From Rikenellaceae bacterium (lineage in GTDB: Bacteria; Bacteroidota; Bacteroidia; Bacteroidales; UBA932), in NCBI GenBank assembly GCA_900769145.1, contig CAAGFN010000097.1:1-17246 (forward strand): a DNA stretch of 17,246 bases, read 5' to 3'. Positions 1 through 6,590 of this stretch are shown here, piece by piece; position 1 is the first letter of the stretch, and the number at the start of each line of letters is the position of its first letter. The position numbers and the translations under genes were made by a program. The notes under the pieces were generated by a model. The model was not told where the DNA came from and searched no databases. It saw only the letters and a list, made by a program, of their open reading frames with translations.

Positions 1-9
1 AGCACTCGG

Positions 10-201
10 CTAAAGTGCTTCAATTGTTTTCTGGTCTAATCCTGTTACTTGTGAGATTTGATCCAGTGAAATTCCAGCAGATTTCATAGCAACTGCAATG
101 GACCGACGTGCTTCGGAATCGCCCTCGGCGCGTCCTTCTTCCCGTCCCTGTCTCCTGGCCTCCTTTTCGTGTTCCCTTTTTCTTTTACCTATCCGGACAC
201 A
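10..201 (-). pseudogene. 3' remnant of an Rpn-family nuclease/putative transposase gene
   Basis: The minus strand encodes a 63-residue tail ending at a TAG at 10-12. It carries a run rich in Arg, Glu and Gly (REEGRAEG) and then a C-terminal stretch containing AMKSAGISLDQIS and TGLDQKTIEAL. This is the characteristic end of Bacteroidales Rpn proteins (recombination-promoting nuclease / PD-(D/E)XK putative transposase), where charged EEGR repeats precede a short helical motif of the form ISxxTGLxxxxIExL. Full-length relatives are about 280-320 residues; here the in-phase frame is closed by a TAG at 202-204, so the nuclease domain is missing. No start codon is evident. I take it to be a decayed fragment. 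The family call rests only on this tail; the truncation itself is visible in the sequence. Confidence 0.65.
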
Positions 202-316
202 CTATTTGGAACAGTATCTGCGTTTACAAGCTGATTATGATATTATTACAACTAAACGCGACAAGTCATTCGCGAAACGTCTTGCCAGCGTCCGAAAAAT
301 TGTAGCTGCACTCTAA
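194..316 (+). other. Short coding-like tail, possible gene remnant
   Basis: The plus-strand frame from about 194 to a TAA at 314-316 reads like the C-terminus of a real protein (a mixed charged/hydrophobic pattern containing YLEQYLRLQADYD and FAKRLASVRKIVAAL), and it begins where the Rpn remnant on the other strand stops. An open frame continues upstream to 98, but that part is antisense to the Rpn tail and is Ser/Pro/Arg-rich, which looks non-coding. One reading is that 3' ends of two broken genes were joined near 200. I do not recognise the family and cannot exclude a chance frame. Confidence 0.25.
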
Positions 317-351
317 GGCTAAGTTCACCAACCCGGACCGGCAAGGTCAGA

Positions 352-385
352 CAAAAAATGACGGGGCCCGGACAAACGGTCCCCG
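352..385. terminator. Bidirectional intrinsic terminator closing the PUL operon
   Basis: A GC-rich inverted repeat spans 362-385: CGGGG pairs with CCCCG, then one mismatch, then three more pairs, with a loop of about six bases. Read on the minus strand it lies about 30 bases past the GH79 stop codon and is followed by a run of six T (positions 358-353), the usual form of a rho-independent terminator. On the plus strand the hairpin is followed by AAATTTTTG, so it could also stop transcription arriving from the left. The rest of 317-414 shows nothing else. Confidence 0.7.
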
Positions 386-414
386 AAATTTTTGTACAAG
401 ATAAACAGAAAGAA

Positions 415-1869
415 TTATTTCACTACGATATCAAGAATAAGGGCAGAGCACTCCCCGACAGTGATTACGTCAGTGTTTCTGGAAAGGGTCACCCATTTTC
501 CGGCCCACTCAGAAGTGCTTTCTATATGCTCTCCGCCAAGACGGGCTTCCCTGCTATAAGGATTATTGCCCGGAGTATCCAGTTTCAGAGACTTGACGCT
601 CTTGAAATCAGCATTCAGATTCAGCTTCACTTTGATATCGTGGCCGGCTTCACCATACTCTTTGTTGATCAGAGTGACGTAGATGTGCTCATCGTTGCGG
701 ACGGCATAGGCTGTAATATTGCGTTTGGCGGCATTAGTCAGTTCGAGAGGGAGTATATTTCCTTTACCACCCAACTTGAAAGCCATTATACCGTATCCGA
801 CAGGATTGACGAAAAAGTTCTTGTTCCCGTCCATCCCTATCGGGGCATTGAGGACCCACTGCTTGTTGTGGAAATTGACACCCGAGCATTTGTGTTCGGA
901 CCACCAGTGCATATAGTCGAGCGAGAACAAAGCCGTTGAAAATGAATTGCTTCCACCGTCACTTGCGCTGCTGAAACTGTTGGACTCCTGAAGACGGTAG
1001 TCAAAGCCGAGATTCAGCACTGGAAGACAGGTCGCATTATAGAGAGCCGGATATTGGACTTCCGGCCAGTCAGCAGACATAATCTGCGGAATCATTTCTT
1101 CCGGTTTCATTTTGGCTGCATCCTGTCCTACATAATTGTGTTGTGCAAGACTATACAGCAGGCCGCTATCCTTCAAATCTTCAGCAAAATTGACAGTCCA
1201 TGATTTGCCGTTGAAGTCAGTATCCTTGGCACCAGCTACCGGATAGTTGGAACCTGTATTTGGACCAGTAAACTTCACCTCCGGAATTTCAGACTTGATG
1301 GCATAGGCAAATTTTTTCCATTTTGCCAGATATGTCGGATAGTCCTTTATTTCCGGGTCGGGCTTATGATAGGAATTCCAGTCCGGTTCATTACCTACCG
1401 CAAAACATTCTATGCAGTCCTTATAATTGTCCCAGACATATTTTGCGACCTTGACTTCATTGTCGAGGTCCCCGTTAAGCAGACGGAAAGAGTAGATGAC
1501 TTTTACTCCGCTTTTACGGACAAAAGCGAACAGCTCATCAATATCAGCGAATGTCGGGACGGTTGGATTGGTGTCTACAGAGCCGCCGCCTATTCTCAAA
1601 TGCTTGATACCCAACTGATTGAATATATTAAGAGTCTGGTTGTTCGATGCACTGAAGAAATATCCGTCTGTATGTGCATTGTTTATCCTGACACTTCCCG
1701 TCTCGAAACTCAGGCCTATGAAATCCTCCGGAATAGCATCCGAGGGATTTTCTATATCTATAGAAACCTGTACATCCGTTACTGTCGAAACATCGTTTCC
1801 GTTATGCGAGCAAGCTGCCGCCATAAGGAGAGCCGCAAGTGCAAGCACGGACAAATGTATTTTTCTCAT
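415..1869 (-). CDS. GH79-like beta-glucuronidase lipoprotein
   Basis: This 484-residue exported glycoside hydrolase probably removes terminal beta-linked glucuronic acid (or its 4-O-methyl form) from imported oligosaccharides. It has a signal peptide with a lipobox ending at Cys20; the following Ser-His is not acidic, so a periplasm-facing anchor is plausible. The TIM barrel shows LRIGGGSVDT (91-100), the acid/base motif GNEPD with Glu161, and the nucleophile motif QESNSFSSASDG with Glu295, followed by FSTALFSLDYM and GVNFHN. The ESNS...GVSD-like block and GVNFH are typical of GH79 beta-glucuronidases rather than GH30, GH39 or GH51, which share the NEP motif. A beta-sandwich domain follows from about 370. 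It is the last gene of the operon, 17 bases after the DUF5054 gene. The family is well supported; the exact substrate is not. Confidence 0.8.
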   Translation of the reverse strand: MRKIHLSVLALAALLMAAACSHNGNDVSTVTDVQVSIDIENPSDAIPEDFIGLSFETGSVRINNAHTDGYFFSASNNQTLNIFNQLGIKHLRIGGGSVDTNPTVPTFADIDELFAFVRKSGVKVIYSFRLLNGDLDNEVKVAKYVWDNYKDCIECFAVGNEPDWNSYHKPDPEIKDYPTYLAKWKKFAYAIKSEIPEVKFTGPNTGSNYPVAGAKDTDFNGKSWTVNFAEDLKDSGLLYSLAQHNYVGQDAAKMKPEEMIPQIMSADWPEVQYPALYNATCLPVLNLGFDYRLQESNSFSSASDGGSNSFSTALFSLDYMHWWSEHKCSGVNFHNKQWVLNAPIGMDGNKNFFVNPVGYGIMAFKLGGKGNILPLELTNAAKRNITAYAVRNDEHIYVTLINKEYGEAGHDIKVKLNLNADFKSVKSLKLDTPGNNPYSREARLGGEHIESTSEWAGKWVTLSRNTDVITVGECSALILDIVVK

Positions 1870-1886
1870 TTGTATAATCCGATTGA

Positions 1887-3881
1887 TTAAAGTATTTCTA
1901 TTCTGAACCTATAGCTTATGCTTCCTTCCCACCACATTGAGAAATTGGTTCCCCAAAGATTGTTGAACAGGCAGAAGTGAACCCCTTCACTCAGATCAGG
2001 CAGGGCCGGAGAATAGTTCAACGCATTGCGCTCCCCGACAGCGAGAAGAAGGGCATCCTTGGAAGTCACACGGAAAGTGCCTGCCGATGTTATCAAATCG
2101 ACACAATTGTCGATTCCGTGCATCTGTCTGTTTCCGCCTGTCACCACATTCATTAGGTCAACGCGGCTGCCTGTCTTTTCAGCAATCACCCCTATGAGAT
2201 TTTCAGGCTTGAATGAAAGCCAGTATGCTTCAGGTAGGCGGTTTGCAGGCTTGTTCTCCAGGTTCAGGCGCATATCCACGCTTTTACCGTCATCAGAAAG
2301 CCTGTATTCAACTTTTACGGATTCCGGGAGTACACGGGAGTCAATTTCCGAAGTTTCGGGGAACGCAAGTTCCGCTGTCTGGACATTGGCTTTCACCCCG
2401 GTCTTCACTACTTCGGCTTCTACGGTCACACTCTTGGCAGAGCTGTTTTCAAGACCCGGCTTGCCATTGTCCTCCAATGCCCATTTCACCTTGCGGGTAA
2501 GATAGGCATTATGGAAACGGGTGTAATCCTCCTGAGAGAATGTCTGATAAGCCAGACCGCCGAAAAGGCAGACCATATCCCCGGCTTTCAGCTCATACTG
2601 TCCCTTGTCTGTAAGAGTGGATTTTTTGGCATTTCCCCTGACAATTATTCGTTCCGGGCAGTCTATTGAAGCCACTGCATCAAGGGCTTCCTTTCTGAGA
2701 TTTTCAGGCAGGATGGCTATCGCCTTGTCAATATTGTCGTCCAACTCCTTCCACGAAAGTTCCATATAACGGAATTCTTCCATATCACGGGAAGCAGAAA
2801 ACTTGTCAAAGTCGTAAATGTCCCAGTGTTTGAGGAAAACCTTCACATCCGAGCCCCAGGTATGTTCACCAATCATTCCGAGCCTGACTGCGAAATCTAT
2901 TGCCGTATTGCTGTCCGCATCCAATTTCCCTTCTGCCAGCCATTTTGAATAGAGGCGTGAAAGTTCCCTGTATTTCGCCATGCGCAGAGGAGAACTGCCA
3001 TATCCGTATATCCATGTATCTCCGATTTCCGAAGTCAGGACAGGCATAAGCTCCTTCATTCCTTCAAGGTTCCCGGCCACATGATTCAGGGAAGACGCCT
3101 CAATCACCGCATTCGGATAGCGCTGGTGCAATTTTGCATATATATCCTTGATCTGCTGTACGGTGTGAGGTCCCTTGTTATCGTTGGTGAAGTTGATTGA
3201 CACTGCCGTCTTACCATCCGGAAGAATCATATCCTCACCGTAGGTCTTCTGATACATGAGGATGACTTCCCTGCCGGACGGGTCACGCCAGATACATACC
3301 GGAGGCACTGCAGGTACGGTCGCTGCGGAATTGACTCCAATCTGCAGGAAACTGATTCCGGCATCTGCCAGAACGGGTACGATACTGCGCGTATGTCCCG
3401 GCACGTCCGTCATCTTTGCAGCAATTGTTTTCTTGCCGAAGCGTCTGTCAAGCTGTTTCGCAAGTTTCAGGGTCGTGGCAAAGATATCCTTACTGACCGC
3501 TTCAGACTCAAAAGTATAGGGAACACCGTTCCATACAATATCTCCACGTTCGATAGCGTCTTCAAGTTCCCTGACTGCCTCGGGAGACGCCTGACGGAGA
3601 TAAGAATCCACAAGCCACGAACCAGTGGTCCAGACATAGCGTTCCTCTGCACCTTCCTCGCGCAGGAGTCTGGCTGCCTCAATCGCCTTTGGGATGAAGT
3701 CATCAATATATCTCTGCTCCACTTTGGAACTTAATGCCGTAAAGCCGATATCGAGATGGGTCTTGAATATGACATGTACTTTCTTTACGTGTTCGTTTGG
3801 CTGTTCCTCCGCCATTGACTTCAAAGACGGCAGAGTCAGGGCGAGTACGGAAAGCAATGCCGTCACAAACATTCTTTTCAT
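1887..3881 (-). CDS. DUF5054 protein, GH38-like putative alpha-mannosidase
   Basis: A 664-residue secreted protein. I chose the ATG at 3881 because it begins a clean signal peptide (MKRMFVTALLSVLAL, predicted cleavage near SMA-EE at 24-25); an upstream ATG at 3947 would overlap the preceding gene and give a charged, non-signal leader. The catalytic domain opens with HVIFKTHLDIGFT, as in DUF5054 proteins, and resembles GH38. The four residues expected to bind zinc in GH38 can be matched: His42 and Asp44 (THLDIG), Asp159 (TDVPGHT, also the nucleophile position in GH38) and His340 (GEHTWG). A beta-rich C-terminal half follows. I infer a metal-dependent glycosidase, perhaps an alpha-mannosidase, acting in the periplasm. 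The stop codon of the preceding gene is four bases before this ATG, with a GGAG inside the overlap region, so translation is probably coupled. Confidence 0.75.
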   Translation of the reverse strand: MKRMFVTALLSVLALTLPSLKSMAEEQPNEHVKKVHVIFKTHLDIGFTALSSKVEQRYIDDFIPKAIEAARLLREEGAEERYVWTTGSWLVDSYLRQASPEAVRELEDAIERGDIVWNGVPYTFESEAVSKDIFATTLKLAKQLDRRFGKKTIAAKMTDVPGHTRSIVPVLADAGISFLQIGVNSAATVPAVPPVCIWRDPSGREVILMYQKTYGEDMILPDGKTAVSINFTNDNKGPHTVQQIKDIYAKLHQRYPNAVIEASSLNHVAGNLEGMKELMPVLTSEIGDTWIYGYGSSPLRMAKYRELSRLYSKWLAEGKLDADSNTAIDFAVRLGMIGEHTWGSDVKVFLKHWDIYDFDKFSASRDMEEFRYMELSWKELDDNIDKAIAILPENLRKEALDAVASIDCPERIIVRGNAKKSTLTDKGQYELKAGDMVCLFGGLAYQTFSQEDYTRFHNAYLTRKVKWALEDNGKPGLENSSAKSVTVEAEVVKTGVKANVQTAELAFPETSEIDSRVLPESVKVEYRLSDDGKSVDMRLNLENKPANRLPEAYWLSFKPENLIGVIAEKTGSRVDLMNVVTGGNRQMHGIDNCVDLITSAGTFRVTSKDALLLAVGERNALNYSPALPDLSEGVHFCLFNNLWGTNFSMWWEGSISYRFRIEIL

Positions 3882-3885
3882 ACTC

Positions 3886-4854
3886 CTACTCCTCTTTGTC
3901 CTTCCAGGTGATGGATGAAAGTTTTGCCGTATGATTACCGGTAACATCCAGAATTTCAGTGCCCACGTTCACGAGAAGAGGCCAATAGGCTATAAGACCT
4001 TCCTCATCTCCCTTGAAGCCGAAATCCATGTCGGCGGTAATTTCATCAGGAGTCCTGACATCGTCCCATATTGTAATATGCTGCACATCGCCTTTCAACG
4101 GTCTGCCGGAATAAGCAGCCGGGGTTCCGAAATGGAAATCATGTTCAGACTTTACCAGTGCCTTGCCCAGGCCCGTGATTTCAACTTCCTTCTTGCCGTT
4201 GATATATAGATAGGCATATCCCTGTGCTCCGCTCTCAGGAGCCTTATATACAGCTGTAATCACATACCATTTGTCTTTTTCCATCTTGGTGACTGCCCAT
4301 TTTGCAGAGCCCATCCAGCCTCCGTTATACAAGACGAACTGAATTTTACCCTCCGCATTGGTCCTGCACATAAAGCCCTGCTTTGCACCCTCTGTAGCGA
4401 AAACATAGTTCTGGGCAGAGAGATCATTGAAGCGTACCCGTGCCGAGATAGTAAAACCATCCGCAAACTTGAGGCTCTCATCGTTTCCGCACTTGATATA
4501 CGAGCCCTGTGAAAAACTCGGGATACCGGCTTTGATTACATTGAGTTTGAATGCCTCGATGTCTTTGAGCAGATTATTATAGGCATTGGTAAAGGCCTCG
4601 TCATTGGTTGCAGTATTAAGGATGAAATAGGCGCGGTCAATAGTGGCCTGGAAAGCCCTCTTAGAACCGGCAGCCTGCTGGCCTTCATCAAGGCCTTCAA
4701 CTCTCGAAGCCTGAAGTTCTTCAGCCTCGCGTATCAACTCGATAAGAGCGTTCTTTGCTTCAGTCATCTCTGGTTCCTTCTCACAGGAAACCGAAGCGAA
4801 GAGTGACGACAGTACAAGCATCGCTGCCGAAACATATTTCAATATCTTTTTCAT
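3886..4854 (-). CDS. LamG-type surface glycan-binding lipoprotein
   Basis: A 322-residue lipoprotein directly after SusD, the usual place of the surface glycan-binding protein (SusE/SusF position). The signal peptide ends in SVSC (Cys24), followed by Glu-Lys-Glu; acidic residues there match the Bacteroidota export signal for surface display. Residues about 28-105 are charged and helical, resembling FIVAR/DUF4972-type spacer regions. From about 115 to the end lies a concanavalin-like LamG/Laminin_G_3 jelly roll, with FTISARVRF, YLYINGKKE and ITIWDDVRTPDEI as typical strands. No catalytic residues are evident, so binding rather than cleavage is inferred. The frame can be extended to a TTG at 4860, but the ATG at 4854 gives a normal signal peptide (MKKILKYV). 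The ligand is unknown. Confidence 0.8.
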   Translation of the reverse strand: MKKILKYVSAAMLVLSSLFASVSCEKEPEMTEAKNALIELIREAEELQASRVEGLDEGQQAAGSKRAFQATIDRAYFILNTATNDEAFTNAYNNLLKDIEAFKLNVIKAGIPSFSQGSYIKCGNDESLKFADGFTISARVRFNDLSAQNYVFATEGAKQGFMCRTNAEGKIQFVLYNGGWMGSAKWAVTKMEKDKWYVITAVYKAPESGAQGYAYLYINGKKEVEITGLGKALVKSEHDFHFGTPAAYSGRPLKGDVQHITIWDDVRTPDEITADMDFGFKGDEEGLIAYWPLLVNVGTEILDVTGNHTAKLSSITWKDKEE

Positions 4855-4895
4855 ATTCAATTCATTAATTATTAGTTCCTACAAGAGTCCTACTG

Positions 4896-6575
4896 CTAAT
4901 ATCCCGGATTCTGGCCGAGTGTAGTCCAGTCAGGCATACCGTCAAACTGTACCTGAGGTATCGGTCTTAATCTGTGATGTTCGTCGATATTGTTTTTGGC
5001 GTCGCCGTTATACAGCTTCACTCTCTCCACGAGGAGACCGAGCCTGTTAAGGTCAAGCCACCTCTGCCATTCACCGCCGAGCTCTCTTGCCCTCTCGTCG
5101 AGAATGAAGTTTATATTCATATCGGATTCTGTCACAGTCATCGCATTGCGCCATGCCAGATTCTGCGCTTCAGTACCGTCTTTGCGTATACTTCTTTCCC
5201 TGAGCGCCATAATGTCCTCAGCAGCAGCCTTGAGATCAGGATTTGCCTTGCGGATATTGGCCTCGGCACGGATAAGGTAGAGTTCTCCAAGCCTGATTAC
5301 AGGATAAGAACGGTTGGCGAATGTCGAGCCGTCGCCCGGTCTTGTGTGGTCGTAGAACTTGGTCATTCCTATAAACCTTTCCCTGTTCTTAGGAAGGTCG
5401 TTGCCGTCGTAAAGGTCATTGAAATCATTGAGCAGATAACGTGTCTTGGCATAATCCTTCATTTTCTGCGTAGCGATTCCCGGATAAAGATACAATGCAG
5501 TATCGATATGTACCCTCTTCTGGTTGTCCTTATAATTGAACACATCTTTGGTATCGTTATAAAGGAAAGCCGTCTGATGCAGCTCGCGCCATCTCAAATC
5601 CGCTTCCTGGTCGAAAAGGCTGATGTAATATTTGGTAGGGACAGCCTTCTGGGATGCCTTGATATACCAGCCAAGTTCAGTTTTCAGACCGGCTACCTTG
5701 TCGACATCCATAGCATACCAGGACCAGTAACTGCTTCCTGAAGAATAGGACTTGTCATCCGAGAAATTGGTCGTCCAGATAAATTCGTCGTTTGTCTTGT
5801 CATCTGCCCAGAGGTCTTTGAGGGAATCGGAGAGCTGGTAGCCGTAAACCGGACTGTCAATTACCTCTCCTGCCATTTTAGCCGCCTTGTCAAAATCCTC
5901 GTGATAAAGGTAGATACGTGCCAGAAAAGCCTTTACCGAAGGCATATCAATCAGACCGTGATCTTCAACAGGATTACGCTTGTTTTTGATATTGCCGTTG
6001 TTTATTGCATTTTCAAGGAGGCTTATGATTTCGGTATAGAATTCCTCTTTAGTGGATCTCCTGGCCTGGAGTCCTTCCTCTTTGTCGGTGCTCATCGGAA
6101 GGAAAGAGTCACCCCATGTCTCGGTGATGACCCAGAGGAACATCGCCCTCATGACCTTGATTTCATCAGTGATTCTCGCTTTCTCGCTTTCATCGCGGAA
6201 AGGAGTGTCATCGATTTGCTCGAGGAACATATTGATATTGGCCAAGGCCTTATAGCAATGGTTCCAAAGGCTTCCTACATCACCGTTCTGCGCATCAAGA
6301 CCTCTGTAATCGGCAAGACCAATGTTCGGCTGCCCGCTGCCTCTGAGGAAAAGGTCTGTGCCCTGCTCTGTCATTCTCGGCCACCACTCTCCTCCATATA
6401 GATTACACAATTTCTGATATGAGAGGTAATACAAAGCCTTTATACCGGTCTCTTCCTCGAAAACATCCGTTGTCGAGCCGTAAGACTCCTCTTTAAGAAA
6501 GCCCTCGCAACTTGTAGCGCCGGCAAATGCAGCTGCGCACAAGAGCACTGAAAATATTTTATTTACGATTTTCAT
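4896..6575 (-). CDS. SusD/RagB family outer-membrane glycan-binding lipoprotein
   Basis: A 559-residue SusD-like lipoprotein that caps the SusC channel and captures oligosaccharide at the cell surface. The signal peptide ends at Cys23 (ATSC), followed by EGFLKEE, which fits the surface lipoprotein export signal. Family marks are the N-terminal helical region with ALYYLSYQKL, the central repeat helices (VKAFLARIYLYHEDFDKAAKMAGEV), YPVIRLGELYLIRAEANIRKAN near the C-terminus, the conserved ERARELGGEWQRWLDLNRLG block, and a terminal IPQVQFDG...QNPGY. Length is normal for the family (500-600). It starts 15 bases after the SusC stop and is cotranscribed with it. The glycan bound cannot be read from the sequence. 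Confidence 0.95.
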   Translation of the reverse strand: MKIVNKIFSVLLCAAAFAGATSCEGFLKEESYGSTTDVFEEETGIKALYYLSYQKLCNLYGGEWWPRMTEQGTDLFLRGSGQPNIGLADYRGLDAQNGDVGSLWNHCYKALANINMFLEQIDDTPFRDESEKARITDEIKVMRAMFLWVITETWGDSFLPMSTDKEEGLQARRSTKEEFYTEIISLLENAINNGNIKNKRNPVEDHGLIDMPSVKAFLARIYLYHEDFDKAAKMAGEVIDSPVYGYQLSDSLKDLWADDKTNDEFIWTTNFSDDKSYSSGSSYWSWYAMDVDKVAGLKTELGWYIKASQKAVPTKYYISLFDQEADLRWRELHQTAFLYNDTKDVFNYKDNQKRVHIDTALYLYPGIATQKMKDYAKTRYLLNDFNDLYDGNDLPKNRERFIGMTKFYDHTRPGDGSTFANRSYPVIRLGELYLIRAEANIRKANPDLKAAAEDIMALRERSIRKDGTEAQNLAWRNAMTVTESDMNINFILDERARELGGEWQRWLDLNRLGLLVERVKLYNGDAKNNIDEHHRLRPIPQVQFDGMPDWTTLGQNPGY

Positions 6576-6590
6576 AATCTTATGCCCGTA

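Noticed and set aside
358..939. Plus-strand open frame of 193 codons opposite the GH79 gene
   Set aside because: It begins inside the terminator hairpin and runs antisense to the GH79 C-terminal domain with no motif.
3882..3947. Upstream start for the DUF5054 gene
   Set aside because: It would overlap the LamG gene and put a basic, non-signal leader before an obvious signal peptide starting at 3881.
4974..5741. Long plus-strand open frame of about 255 codons opposite the SusD gene
   Set aside because: It lies wholly antisense to a clear SusD gene, has no family motif or start context, and its composition is that of a mirrored coding frame.
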